DNA from: Aquimarina macrocephali JAMB N27
GTDB lineage: Bacteria; Bacteroidota; Bacteroidia; Flavobacteriales; Flavobacteriaceae
Assembly: GCF_000520995.1 (NCBI RefSeq)
Contig: NZ_JACA01000014.1
Coordinates: forward strand, 62,001 to 126,000
Reading direction: 5' to 3'
Length of the DNA stretch: 64,000 nucleotides
Part shown: piece after piece, positions 52,575 through 62,664 of the stretch
How the letters are laid out: every line of letters starts with the position of its first letter
Position numbering within the stretch: position 1 is the stretch's first letter
Program-made: the position numbers and the translations under genes
Notes under the pieces: model-generated
Told to the model about the DNA's origin: nothing
The model's input: the letters and a program-made list of their open reading frames with translations, nothing else
Database searches by the model: none

Positions 52575-55500
52575 TTAAAGATTCACAGAAACTATGTTAT
52601 CGGCCATATTTCTATCTAACCTGGTGTAATATGGATCTATACCAATATAGGCTGGAATTTCCCTGGTAATAATTTTAAAAACCATTTCTTTTTTATTGAT
52701 CTGGTGTGGTTTTAAGTAGAGAATATTCTTATCATTATCAATAGTTTCTGGATGCCTATTAAATATTCCAATTTTAATAGGTTCATTAATAGTTGTTATG
52801 ATTTCTTTTCCAGAAGTATTTGTCTGAAACCGTTGGGCTTTTATACCTACTGTAATTTCATAACTACCATTATTAAGTTTTTTATAGGAAGTACTCTTAA
52901 TTCCTAAATCATAAGTGATTACACGTTTCATCCAATCATCAATTAGATCATGATACTTGATGGGAGTAACCAAATACAGCTCTTCAAGAAAATCAAGTGT
53001 TGTTGCAGTCGGTTTATCACTGTATTTATGTATCATATTTTGTAGCGCCGTATTTAAATTAGATTCTCCTATAATATCTTTTATTGCAGACATAACAATA
53101 GCTCCTTTGCTATATCCCAAATATTGTTGTAACTGACTTAAGTATAATGATGGTTCTATTTCAGTGGCATGAGAACGACCACTAAAATATCTTTTTACGT
53201 TATGTTCGGATAGTTGCCTCACCATAGCTTTACCATATAATTTCTCCATAATCACAGCTTCAGAATATTTAGCTAGAGATTCTGATAGTACCATAAATCC
53301 ATCAATTCGCTTTGGTGTAAGTAGCCCTCCCCACCATTGATGGGCTATTTCATGAATGATAACTCTGGCAATTACATTAAAGTTCTCTGGGTTTGAAATA
53401 TCTCTTTTAAACACTTTTTCATTAATACTAATCACACCAGGCATTGCTTGACCGTTGGCTCCGTTACCACCAAATATTGACATTTCACCGATACGAAGAT
53501 GTTTATAAGGGTAATTGCCAAAATTATCGGTTGCATAATCAATAGTTGCTTTGGCTACTTTAATTATTTCTGTAACATTTCGATAATGCTCAGGGAGATA
53601 ATATAATTCAATTAGAATGCCTTTGTGGTTTGTTTTTTCAATTTTATAACGTGCAGAATGGTATGCCACCATACTATTAATTTTACCTTTCGATTTAAAA
53701 TGATAATAATTTCTATTATCTAATTTCCAGTGTTTCATTAAATCTCCAGAGCATAGTACAGATTGATCGTTTGAAGTAGAGACTACAGTTTCAAAAGCGA
53801 TATTTTCAAAATTAAATTTTCTGCCAATTTGCAAATAATTTTCATTAACTATTGGTTTTTCTCTAACAGGTAACCCTCGTTTCTCTCGTTCATATGCATG
53901 TTTAATCTCGTATTCATTTACATACCCTAAATGGGGACTAAATTGATGGCTTTTAATATAAGAACCATTACTTGTAATACTATGGTCAATATCAAATCCT
54001 GAAGAGGCTTTGGTTAAACTATACTCCATTTTTGCTATTGCGCCTTGCCGAAGGGGAGTATTAAGTTTAAATAGATAAGTTCCTATAATTGAATCATGAA
54101 AAACTTGTGTGCTATTTTCTATAGATAGTGTTCTTAATGGTACTGGTGCAGTAATAAAGATTTCTTTTATAGGTTGTATAGACGTATTAGTTATAAAACA
54201 GGATGCTTTTACCTCATATTTCTGCTCATTAGGAAAAATATCTACTGCTGTTTTTACAGAGACCAATTGTGGTACAGCAAGATGATCATATTTTTTATAA
54301 GCACGTTCATATTCCTCATTAAAATCATATGCTTCGTCTGCGATCTTATATTCATTGATTACGTTAGTGTTATAATAGATATACCCACCGATAGTTATGA
54401 ATAGAAAAACAAAGCTTATCAATAGTACTCTTTCTTTTTTACTCCATATCATTTTGGCGTATGCTTTAATAGTAGAAGTTGTTCCTCTTTTCCATAATTT
54501 AAAACCGAATAGCGCTAATATTCCTGCAAAAGCGATCCAATACAAGGATAACCAGTTAAATTTTAAAACATATTGCCCATACTCATTAAAATCAGAATGC
54601 GCTCTGGCCATACTAGGAAGGTTATTAAAAAGAAATAAAGGGTGTTCTAATCCTATGCTATTGCTTAAAGGGCCGAACAATAGCATGATACCACCAGAAA
54701 TTACCATTCCTAAATACTTATTAGAGACTATATTCTGAATTAACAGTGCAAAAATTGTGTATAATAAAATCTGAAGCCCTCCGAAATAGAACATTGAAAA
54801 ATAATGACCTAATTCAAAATCATAATAACCTTTTGAAATCTGAAATATCATTGCAACCAGGATTGATATTAAAATAAGGAGTATTGGTATTATGGCTATT
54901 GTGATATATTTTGAAATAAAAAATGTACTATTTTTTATAGGTGTTGCATCAATAATCTCATGAAACTCATTAGTTCTTGATTTCCATACCATTTCACCGG
55001 TATAAAAAATAATTAGTAATAATCCTATTATTGGCAAAATTTCATTAATTAGTCCTATAAACAGATCTGTAGTTGGGTATCGATTTCCATAAATTCCGAA
55101 ACTATGTGTGCTATTGTTAAATGCCAGTACAATCATAGCAATCCATAATAGCATAATGATCAAAAAAGGAATTCCGGTAATTATCATTTTTACATCCAAA
55201 AAGACAATTGATTTAATACGTGCTATTCTTGTTGTTAACGTATCTGAAGTAGTAGTCACCGGTATATAAATAGAATTACTATTTGAATCATCAATAGGAG
55301 TAGTTTGTTTTTTTGCCTTTTGGTTTATTTTCCTGAAAGAGAATAATTGATATGATACTATAATAACCCCAATACTAAAGGACATCCAAATAATTCTATT
55401 CCATATAAAATGCCCGGATAATGAAATAAGTGTATCATTTTTTTCTATCGGTGTTAAGAACTGAGTTTGCTCAAAAAAAGCACTTAAGCCTATTGGGTCC

Positions 55501-56144
55501 ACCAAAGATGCAATTTCTAAAATCTCCGGATCAGAAAGTATTGAGCCGCCAACAAGTGGAGAATTAATATAAAACCCCAAAATCCAATGAATAGCAATAA
55601 GTAAAAGTCCCGTAATATACGTTACTATTGCTTTTTGGGATAGGAGTGTTGCCGAAAATAAAATAGCAGTACAAATAAAAACGTTAGGTACTATGATTGT
55701 TAACCAAGGCCATAGATAATGGCTCATGTCAAAACGGTGCAATGTCTCTGGATTTATACCGGTAATGTTTGTACCAATAAAAACTCCTAATAAAGCTGTA
55801 CTCCCAATAAGAAGAGATATCAAGAAGAGGCCCAGAAAACGGTTAATTAAAAAACTATGTTTCTGTATACCTGTACTAAAAATTATTTCTTCAGTATGAA
55901 AAATTGTATCCCGAAGTAGTCCATTCACACAAAAAAATATACTTGCAAATACAACGCCTATACTAATAATACCAGATAGAAAACTTAAATTATAAGCGTC
56001 GTTATACATACTACTGAATTCTAAATATTGAAAAGCTTGTGTAATAGCAAGAACACCGTATCCCATAAACAATGCGAGAAATAGTATAAAGGAAGTTTGA
56101 CGAGTATGATATCGCCACTCGAACTGAAGTAATTTCATAGTCAT
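52575..56144 (-). CDS. ABC permease fused to an M1 family aminopeptidase domain, module B
   Basis: A 1189-residue fusion with the same layout as the module A protein: about 12 membrane helices in two blocks (1-590), then a C-terminal M1-type peptidase domain. HEIAH is at His931-His935, the third ligand is Glu955 in SESLAKYSE, and GNGANGQAMPG lies before it. Its closest relative in the window is the module A protein; conserved pieces include KLYG, RYFSGRSHAT and FGYK-like ends. Its start overlaps the end region of the ATPase gene (2-base gap). The substrate is unknown. Confidence 0.93.
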   Translation of the reverse strand: MTMKLLQFEWRYHTRQTSFILFLALFMGYGVLAITQAFQYLEFSSMYNDAYNLSFLSGIISIGVVFASIFFCVNGLLRDTIFHTEEIIFSTGIQKHSFLINRFLGLFLISLLIGSTALLGVFIGTNITGINPETLHRFDMSHYLWPWLTIIVPNVFICTAILFSATLLSQKAIVTYITGLLLIAIHWILGFYINSPLVGGSILSDPEILEIASLVDPIGLSAFFEQTQFLTPIEKNDTLISLSGHFIWNRIIWMSFSIGVIIVSYQLFSFRKINQKAKKQTTPIDDSNSNSIYIPVTTTSDTLTTRIARIKSIVFLDVKMIITGIPFLIIMLLWIAMIVLAFNNSTHSFGIYGNRYPTTDLFIGLINEILPIIGLLLIIFYTGEMVWKSRTNEFHEIIDATPIKNSTFFISKYITIAIIPILLILISILVAMIFQISKGYYDFELGHYFSMFYFGGLQILLYTIFALLIQNIVSNKYLGMVISGGIMLLFGPLSNSIGLEHPLFLFNNLPSMARAHSDFNEYGQYVLKFNWLSLYWIAFAGILALFGFKLWKRGTTSTIKAYAKMIWSKKERVLLISFVFLFITIGGYIYYNTNVINEYKIADEAYDFNEEYERAYKKYDHLAVPQLVSVKTAVDIFPNEQKYEVKASCFITNTSIQPIKEIFITAPVPLRTLSIENSTQVFHDSIIGTYLFKLNTPLRQGAIAKMEYSLTKASSGFDIDHSITSNGSYIKSHQFSPHLGYVNEYEIKHAYEREKRGLPVREKPIVNENYLQIGRKFNFENIAFETVVSTSNDQSVLCSGDLMKHWKLDNRNYYHFKSKGKINSMVAYHSARYKIEKTNHKGILIELYYLPEHYRNVTEIIKVAKATIDYATDNFGNYPYKHLRIGEMSIFGGNGANGQAMPGVISINEKVFKRDISNPENFNVIARVIIHEIAHQWWGGLLTPKRIDGFMVLSESLAKYSEAVIMEKLYGKAMVRQLSEHNVKRYFSGRSHATEIEPSLYLSQLQQYLGYSKGAIVMSAIKDIIGESNLNTALQNMIHKYSDKPTATTLDFLEELYLVTPIKYHDLIDDWMKRVITYDLGIKSTSYKKLNNGSYEITVGIKAQRFQTNTSGKEIITTINEPIKIGIFNRHPETIDNDKNILYLKPHQINKKEMVFKIITREIPAYIGIDPYYTRLDRNMADNIVSVNL

Positions 56145-56146
56145 AA

Positions 56147-57031
56147 TTATTGTATTGTAATTTGTTTATTGATTGTAGAGAAGTAGACATCTTCTAAATC
56201 TGGTTTAGAAGCTTTAAACCCTTGTTCTGGTTGATGATCTGCTAATACTCGAAGCTCTGTTTTACCACCAAATAAACGGGTAGAAAGGACATTAAAGGCA
56301 TTTTTGAAAGCCGTAACATTTTCTTTGGCTACAACCTTATGCCATATTTTACCTTCTAAGTGAGCAATAAGTTCTGATGGGATACCTTGTTTTAATATTT
56401 TTCCTTCTCCCATGATAGCCATTTGTGCACATAGGTTTTTAATATCTTCAACAATGTGGGTAGATAGAATGATGATTCTATGTTCTCCTATTTCGCTTAA
56501 TAGATTATGAAAACGATTACGTTCTTCTGGATCTAAACCAGCAGTGGGTTCATCTACAATAATAAGTTTGGGATTTCCTAGTAGTGCTTGTGCGATACCA
56601 AATCGCTGACGCATACCTCCAGAAAAGGTCTTTACAGATTTTTTTCGCACTGCATATAAATTCGTTTGATGTAATAATCCTTCTATTTGTTCTTTACGCT
56701 CTTTGGAATCTCGTATTCCTTTTAATATTGCTATATGATCTAATAGCTGAATTGCTGATATTTTGGGATAAACACCAAATTCTTGAGGTAGATACCCTAA
56801 TTGATTTCGAATGATTTGTGGATTCTTACTACTATTTGTATCATTAAATAATACGATCCCTTGAGTAGGCTCTTGTAGCGTAGCTAAGGTGCGGATTAGT
56901 GAAGATTTTCCTGCTCCATTAGGACCTAATAACCCAAACATACCATTAGTAATAGTTAGGTTGATATCCTGTAATGCTTTTACTCCATTGGGATACGTTT
57001 TAGATAGATTTTCAATTTTTAAAGTATTCAT
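56147..57031 (-). CDS. ABC transporter ATP-binding protein, module B
   Basis: A 294-residue ATPase from the ATG at 57031; the longer frame opens with TTG at 57076 and adds 15 unlikely residues. Walker A (GPNGAGKSS), LGYLPQEFGVYP, signature (FSGGMRQRFG), Walker B (LIIVDEPTAGLDPEER) and the H-loop (STHIVEDI) are all intact. It is the first gene of module B. It shares its start LSKTYPNGVKAL with the module A ATPase, which shows recent duplication of the whole module. Confidence 0.96.
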   Translation of the reverse strand: MNTLKIENLSKTYPNGVKALQDINLTITNGMFGLLGPNGAGKSSLIRTLATLQEPTQGIVLFNDTNSSKNPQIIRNQLGYLPQEFGVYPKISAIQLLDHIAILKGIRDSKERKEQIEGLLHQTNLYAVRKKSVKTFSGGMRQRFGIAQALLGNPKLIIVDEPTAGLDPEERNRFHNLLSEIGEHRIIILSTHIVEDIKNLCAQMAIMGEGKILKQGIPSELIAHLEGKIWHKVVAKENVTAFKNAFNVLSTRLFGGKTELRVLADHQPEQGFKASKPDLEDVYFSTINKQITIQ

Positions 57032-57334
57032 AGGATTCGTTTTAATTGACAATGCGAACCTACTTATAGCATCCAAATCTTACTATTTATTTTGATGAAC
57101 GTCCATTAAGTGTTGATGAAAAATCAATGCAATTGGAGATGATTTTATAATTGCACCATGTTTTATTGTATTGAAATAGAGTTGTTTATAAGTGTTGTGC
57201 TTTCAATAAAAATGAAGATAGGTGAGTAATTAGGTATTATTTATATATTAGCCACTATCTATTAAAGTATAATTTTCTGATACTACAGATGTTAATATTA
57301 GCTATCTAAAAAATAATAGGAGAAAAATAAATTA
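57032..57334. promoter_or_regulatory. Divergent control region of module B
   Basis: These 303 bases separate module B from the sigma factor gene. TTGATGAA occurs at 57092-57099 and 57113-57120, exactly 21 bases apart, 61 bases before the ATPase start, and TTTGATGAACG (57091-57101) matches module A. A likely ribosome binding site, AGGAG, lies 13-17 bases before the sigma gene ATG. Nothing else is visible. Confidence 0.5.
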
Positions 57335-57835
57335 ATGAAATCACCAAAGAAAAAGAGATTTTCAATTTTATTTGATAAACATTATACAAAACTCTTCAAT
57401 TATTCTTTTAAGGTGGTTAAAGAAAGAGATTTTTCTCAAGAATTAGTACAAGAAACATTTATAAAACTTTGGGAGAAAATAGAGCAAATTCAATCAAATG
57501 ATCGTTCGATAGAATCATTTCTTATCGTTACTTTAAAGAATAAGATAATTGATCATACCAGAAAGAATAAAACGCGGGAAAAGCATATCAATTTATATTC
57601 ACTAAACCAGGATATGCAAGAAAATATAGATAATGAATGGGAGCTATCGCAAAAAATAGATAGTATTTATTCTTCACTTCACCCAAAAACAATAGAAATA
57701 TTTAAATTATCAAGGGATCAGGGGTTTACTTATCAGGAAATCGCTATACAAAAAAATATTTCGATCAAAACAGTAGAACTTCATATTTCCAAGGCCTTAG
57801 CAGCGTTTAGACAAGAACTAAAAGATTATTTGTAA
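57335..57835 (+). CDS. ECF sigma factor of the FecI type
   Basis: A 166-residue sigma factor. Region 2 (about 12-80) shows FDKHYTKLFNYSFKVVKERD, SQELVQETFIKLWEKI and the promoter-melting LIVTLKNKIIDH. Region 4 (about 110-160) shows FTYQEIAIQKNISIKTVELHI. The gene is followed after 54 bases by a FecR anti-sigma gene and then a TonB receptor with a signalling domain, the standard order of Bacteroidetes surface-signalling loci. It probably drives transcription of the receptor genes when the ligand is present. Confidence 0.95.
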   Translation: MKSPKKKRFSILFDKHYTKLFNYSFKVVKERDFSQELVQETFIKLWEKIEQIQSNDRSIESFLIVTLKNKIIDHTRKNKTREKHINLYSLNQDMQENIDNEWELSQKIDSIYSSLHPKTIEIFKLSRDQGFTYQEIAIQKNISIKTVELHISKALAAFRQELKDYL

Positions 57836-57889
57836 TTTTTTAATAGGGTGTAACTATACGACATACGTCTTATAGTAAAATACCATATT

Positions 57890-58867
57890 ATGGAACAGTA
57901 TCAAATAACGGAAGTAGATATTTGGGGATATATCTCAAAAAGCGCAGATACAGCTACGAATGAAAGAGTAGAACAATGGATGAATTCTGAGGATTTTGAT
58001 GAGGATTTATTTAATAAAATAAAGAATATTTATAAGATCACTGGTGAAGCCCCAGAGAGTAGTGATTTAGAAACAAATATTGCTAAACAAAGATTTTTCA
58101 ATTCGATAGCAAATAAAGAAAGAAAAAATTCTAGCTGGAAAAAGATTGTAAAGTATGCAGCTATGGTAGCGATTTTATTATCTGCTTCTGTATTTACATA
58201 TCAAATATTAGTAGCAAATGATAGTATAACCATTCAGACTGCTTATAGTGATCATCAACAAATAAATCTTCCTGATGGCTCTGTAGTTTGGTTGAATTCT
58301 TCAAGTAAAATTTCTTATGATCCAAAATCACCGAGAACAATATTTTTAGATGGTGAAGCCTTTTTTGAAGTGGCAAAAGACAAAGAACATCCTTTTACGG
58401 TAGAGACACCAGATCATATTATAGTAAAAGCTTTGGGAACAAGTTTTAACGTGAAATCATATGCAAAAAATGCATTTACAGAAACGGTATTATTAACTGG
58501 TAAAGTCGAAGTGACATCTGCAGAGTATTTTAAAAATAGCATCATGATGCTTCCAAACGATAAAGTGATGATTTTTAAGAATGATGGACGAGTACTTACT
58601 TCAAAATCTAATAATGCTATCAGTAGTATTGCTTGGAGAGAAGGTAAAATACAATTCAATAATAAACCATTAAATGAGATAGCAAATGATTTAAAGATTC
58701 AACATAATGTGAATATACGTTTTGAGAATGAACAAATATCCAATTCAAAATTTACTGGATCCTTTGATCAAGAGTTACCAATTAATGAAATCCTAGAAGT
58801 ATTAAAAGCTTCAAAAGATTTTAAGTATGAATATAATACAAAAGCAAATGAATGGATAATAAAATAA
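57890..58867 (+). CDS. FecR family anti-sigma factor
   Basis: A 325-residue membrane protein. The N-terminal cytoplasmic part (about 1-80) binds sigma, a single transmembrane helix lies at about 85-105 (IVKYAAMVAILLSASVFTYQ), and the periplasmic FecR domain (about 120-215) has INLPDGSVVWLNSSSKISY, FLDGEAFFEVAKD and FTVETPDHIIVKALGTSFNV. The C-terminal DUF4974-like part (about 250-325) has NKPLNEIANDLKIQHNVNI and FTGSFDQELPINEIL. It should receive the signal from the STN domain of the next protein. Confidence 0.96.
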   Translation: MEQYQITEVDIWGYISKSADTATNERVEQWMNSEDFDEDLFNKIKNIYKITGEAPESSDLETNIAKQRFFNSIANKERKNSSWKKIVKYAAMVAILLSASVFTYQILVANDSITIQTAYSDHQQINLPDGSVVWLNSSSKISYDPKSPRTIFLDGEAFFEVAKDKEHPFTVETPDHIIVKALGTSFNVKSYAKNAFTETVLLTGKVEVTSAEYFKNSIMMLPNDKVMIFKNDGRVLTSKSNNAISSIAWREGKIQFNNKPLNEIANDLKIQHNVNIRFENEQISNSKFTGSFDQELPINEILEVLKASKDFKYEYNTKANEWIIK

Positions 58868-58871
58868 AAAA

Positions 58872-58895
58872 GTGGGAAAACTGCCATTTTCCCAC
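58872..58895 (+). other. Hairpin between the FecR and TonB receptor genes
   Basis: GTGGGAAAA and TTTTCCCAC form a perfect 9-base stem with a 6-base loop 5 bases past the FecR stop. No T-run follows on the plus strand, so it could be a partial terminator or an mRNA processing or stability element that sets receptor levels. Confidence 0.55.
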
Positions 58896-58954
58896 CGACG
58901 TGTCAATAGTATTCTAATCGCGAAAATCAGTAATAATTAACAACATTCAAATTT

Positions 58955-61666
58955 ATGAAAATAAAACAGTTCGTTCTGTCTTTGCAGGTAAAAACCCCTG
59001 ATAAAAAAAGTATTTTATTAATGAAATTATCTTTTTCTCTTTATCTACTAGGTTGTTTACAACTCATGGCTATTAATGGGTTTTCTCAGGATAAGGTTAC
59101 GTTAAACCTCGAGAATACTCAATTAGAAACCATATTAAAACAAATAGAGAAACAAACATCATATAGTTTTATTTATAATAACGATGAAATTAATGTGTCT
59201 GAAAAATTTGATATTAAAGTAGTTGAAGAAGGTGTGGTTAAAACATTGAACGAGTTATTACAAACCACGACCATTAAGTATTTGGTAAAGAATAGTTTTA
59301 TTATACTTTCTAATCATTCACAACAGAAAAATAAGTTTACGCTAAGCGGTACTATTAAAGATACTACGACGGGCGAAACACTACCAGGAGCTAGTGTCTA
59401 TATAAAAGATAGCGATAAAGGAGTTTCTACGAATGAATATGGTTTTTATTCTATTACATTTCCCGAAGACCATTATACTTTTCAAATTTCATATTTGGGA
59501 TATAATCTAAAAGAGATAAAAATTGAATTAACCAAGAATATAAAACTCGATATACAGCTAGAACCAACTTCTAATGAATTAGATGAAGTAACAATTACTG
59601 CTAATAATGAAAATAAAAGCCAGGTGAATACGATTGCATCTGGTGTTTCTACTTTAAAAGGTTCAGAGATTAAACGATTACCTGCCTTTTTGGGAGAGCC
59701 GGATATCATGAGAGCATTATTAACACTTCCCGGTGTAAATACGGTTGGTGAAGGCGCTTCGGGAATTAATGTTAGAGGAGGTAATATAGATCAAAACCTA
59801 ATTCTATTAGATGAAGCACCAATTTATAATCCAACTCATGTATTTGGTTTGTTTTCAGGATTTAATACAGATGCTATTAAAGAAATGAAACTATACAAAG
59901 GAGGAATTCCTGCACGATTTGGAGGGAGAGCATCTTCTGTTTTAGAGATTAGACAACGGGATGGAAATACTAAGACTTTTAAAGGAGAAGGTGGGCTAGG
60001 GTTGTTGTTTTCTAGACTTACCCTAGAAGGACCTATAAAAAAGGAGAAACTGAGTTTTTTGGTTTCTGGCCGTAGATCTTATTTTGATGTGTTTTTTCCA
60101 ATTATAGGAGGAGAAGTAAAAGACCAAAAAGTTTTCTTTTATGATCTAAACTCTAAACTCACATGGAAGATTAATAAAAACAATACCTTGTTTTTGTCAG
60201 GTTATTTTGGAGCCGATGTCATGAAACTACATTCTGAAGGGGAAGTTATTCCAGAAGGTAAAGAACCTGATGATAAAACAGATTTTAGCTGGAAAAATGC
60301 TACAGCTACATTACGTTGGAATCATATATTCTCTAACAAGCTATTTATGAATGTTTCTGGAATATATAGCGAGTATAATTATAATTTAAAAAGTACAGAT
60401 GGAGGGCCTTTAGAGGCTAATAGTTCCATAAAATGGAAATCTTCCATTGAAAACTTTATTGTAAAACCAGATTTTATGTATTTCATTAACCCTAGTACAA
60501 AAATGAGGTTTGGAATAAATGGTACACTATATCGTTTCACTCCGGCAAAGGCTTCCAGTGATGATGTTGGTATCAATACTATTGATTTTGAAGTAGAAAA
60601 AGGAGTAGAAATTGCGCCTTATATAGAATATGAAAAAAAATGGAAAAATTTTTCATTTAGTACTGGATTACGATATTCATGGTTTGGAAACTTTGGGTAT
60701 AATAAAGTTGCAGTGTATAGTACGGGGGTCCCGCAAAATGTAACTACTATTATTGATACTCGTGAGTATAAAAAAGGAAAACTCATTAAAAGCTACAACG
60801 GTTTTGAGCCTCGAATTTCATTAAAATATAATTTACAAGATAATAAAGCATTAAAGTTAGGGTACAACAGGATGTTTCAATACATTCATTACATATCCAA
60901 CACAACCGCAGCTTTTCCTTTTGATGTGTGGAAACTATCAGGAATACATGTAAAACCTTTAGAAGTAAATCAAATTTCTGTAGGGTATGCATACGATACA
61001 CAAGACAAACGCTATAATTTTACAGCCGAAGGATATTATAAAACCTTCAAAAATATAATAGAATATAAAAATGGAGCAGACTTATTATTAAATGAGAATA
61101 TAGAAACACAATTATTACCTGCAAAAGGGTATTCTTACGGAACAGAATTTGGAGTTTATAAAAATACCGGAAAATTAAGAGGAAGTATTAATTATACCTA
61201 TTCTGTTACCAAAAGAAAGACGACCAGTATTTTTTCTTCAGATAATATTAATGATAGTAGATATTACCCATCAAATTATGATCGACCACATGTTTTTAAT
61301 ATGACTACCGATTATAAGTTAGGAGCAAAATGGAATGTAGGACTATTTTTTACATATCAATCAGGAAGACCTGTGACAAAGGCTACAGGGCGATTTATTT
61401 TTGATAACAACCCTTATTTAACCTATTCAGATAGAAATGCGTATCGATTACCAAGTACGCATAGAATGGATATTTCATTTACGTACACTCCAAAAAGGCC
61501 TAATAAAAAGTGGAAAGGTAGTTGGTCTTTTGGCCTTTATAATCTTTATGCCCGTAAAAATGCTTTTTCATCTTTTTCAATATTTAAAAATAACCGATTA
61601 AGATCCTATGATTTTTACCTAATTGGAGCACCAGTACCCTTTATCACGTACAATTTTAAATTTTAA
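58955..61666 (+). CDS. TonB-dependent receptor with N-terminal STN signalling domain
   Basis: A 903-residue outer-membrane receptor. In order: signal peptide (ends near NGFSQ, about 45), STN domain (about 55-115, TLNLENTQLETILKQIEKQT and YSFIYNNDEINVSEKF), carboxypeptidase regulatory-like domain (about 125-205, GTIKDTTTGETLPGASVYI), plug (about 225-330, with GVNTVGEGASGINVRGG and LLDEAPIYNPTHVFGLF) and a beta-barrel to the C-terminal Phe (PFITYNFKF). The STN domain signals to FecR. The ligand is not known. It is followed 4 bases later by the DUF4249 gene. Confidence 0.95.
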   Translation: MKIKQFVLSLQVKTPDKKSILLMKLSFSLYLLGCLQLMAINGFSQDKVTLNLENTQLETILKQIEKQTSYSFIYNNDEINVSEKFDIKVVEEGVVKTLNELLQTTTIKYLVKNSFIILSNHSQQKNKFTLSGTIKDTTTGETLPGASVYIKDSDKGVSTNEYGFYSITFPEDHYTFQISYLGYNLKEIKIELTKNIKLDIQLEPTSNELDEVTITANNENKSQVNTIASGVSTLKGSEIKRLPAFLGEPDIMRALLTLPGVNTVGEGASGINVRGGNIDQNLILLDEAPIYNPTHVFGLFSGFNTDAIKEMKLYKGGIPARFGGRASSVLEIRQRDGNTKTFKGEGGLGLLFSRLTLEGPIKKEKLSFLVSGRRSYFDVFFPIIGGEVKDQKVFFYDLNSKLTWKINKNNTLFLSGYFGADVMKLHSEGEVIPEGKEPDDKTDFSWKNATATLRWNHIFSNKLFMNVSGIYSEYNYNLKSTDGGPLEANSSIKWKSSIENFIVKPDFMYFINPSTKMRFGINGTLYRFTPAKASSDDVGINTIDFEVEKGVEIAPYIEYEKKWKNFSFSTGLRYSWFGNFGYNKVAVYSTGVPQNVTTIIDTREYKKGKLIKSYNGFEPRISLKYNLQDNKALKLGYNRMFQYIHYISNTTAAFPFDVWKLSGIHVKPLEVNQISVGYAYDTQDKRYNFTAEGYYKTFKNIIEYKNGADLLLNENIETQLLPAKGYSYGTEFGVYKNTGKLRGSINYTYSVTKRKTTSIFSSDNINDSRYYPSNYDRPHVFNMTTDYKLGAKWNVGLFFTYQSGRPVTKATGRFIFDNNPYLTYSDRNAYRLPSTHRMDISFTYTPKRPNKKWKGSWSFGLYNLYARKNAFSSFSIFKNNRLRSYDFYLIGAPVPFITYNFKF

Positions 61667-61670
61667 TACC

Positions 61671-62507
61671 ATGAAACCATTATATCGAATTATACTAATC
61701 ACTCTTTGTTTTATAGCTGCATCAAGTTGTCTTAAAGAAAGACCACTTGATGCAGAGTTTGAGCCGCAAGTTTTTATCTATGGATATCTTATCAATAACA
61801 CAGATAACATAAAAATCACCATTCAAAAAACAGTTCCGGTTAATAACACTAATCTTGACCCTATTAATGACGCTTATGTGTTTCTATATACTGAAGATCT
61901 CGATGGTACAGTAAGACTTGTTACTGATGATTTTCAAGTATCTGAAGGAGTCTACCTAAGTACTAATGCAGTTAGTGGCCTTATTGGGAATAAATATTGG
62001 ATTGAAGTTCTACTTGCCGATGGAACTTCTTATGAATCTGTTCATGAACCATTAAAAGAACCTGTACAAATCACAACTATAAGTAAGGTAAATGGCTATC
62101 CTAGAGTAATTTTTAGTGACCCGGAAAATGAGACCAATTTTTATCAGGTTCATTTTTCCTTTTATAATAATGGGAAACTGATATCCCAAGTATTCGAATT
62201 ATCTAATGATGTTCTTTTTAATGGAAATGAAAATGCATTTATAGAAACTTTGACTAGTGGAGGAGATATTTTAGGAGTGAGTCTTTCAAATTTGAATTTT
62301 CATACTTATGAGTATTATGTAGCGGCTCATGAACAATATGAGAATCAAGTAGATTTTGGTAGCCCAGAAACTACCGAACCTTTTTTAATATTTTCAAAGC
62401 CTCCTATAAATTTAGTAGGAAATATTAGAAATACAACAGCAGATAGAAAAGCATTAGGTTTTTTTGGAGTGTTTAGTTTTAGTTATCAAGAGATCTCTTT
62501 TAATTAA
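61671..62507 (+). CDS. DUF4249 family outer-membrane lipoprotein
   Basis: A 278-residue lipoprotein from the ATG at 61671; the frame opens earlier with TTG inside the receptor gene. The lipobox is AASSC (Cys20). The DUF4249 pattern is visible: an initial beta domain (EPQVFIYGYLINNTDNIKIT), then PVNNTNLDPINDAYVFLY, GLIGNKYWIEV and TNFYQVHFSFYN. Members of this family are nearly always next to STN-type TonB receptors and probably form part of the receptor complex on the cell surface. It is co-transcribed with the receptor. Confidence 0.93.
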   Translation: MKPLYRIILITLCFIAASSCLKERPLDAEFEPQVFIYGYLINNTDNIKITIQKTVPVNNTNLDPINDAYVFLYTEDLDGTVRLVTDDFQVSEGVYLSTNAVSGLIGNKYWIEVLLADGTSYESVHEPLKEPVQITTISKVNGYPRVIFSDPENETNFYQVHFSFYNNGKLISQVFELSNDVLFNGNENAFIETLTSGGDILGVSLSNLNFHTYEYYVAAHEQYENQVDFGSPETTEPFLIFSKPPINLVGNIRNTTADRKALGFFGVFSFSYQEISFN

Positions 62508-62664
62508 GTTTAACTGTAGCCATATGATTTAGGGACTGATTTGTGAAAAACAGAAAGATTTGCTAACACGACATTCATAGACAAACTAAAGCCATTCATA
62601 GATATTAATTACTAGTGCTAGTATTCGATTGTAGTTTTGAGTCATAACAAAAAAACAAAAAGTA

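Noticed and set aside
54397..54738. A 113-codon plus-strand frame inside the module B permease gene
   Set aside because: It is antisense to a strong conserved coding region; its hydrophobic look only mirrors the membrane helices on the other strand.
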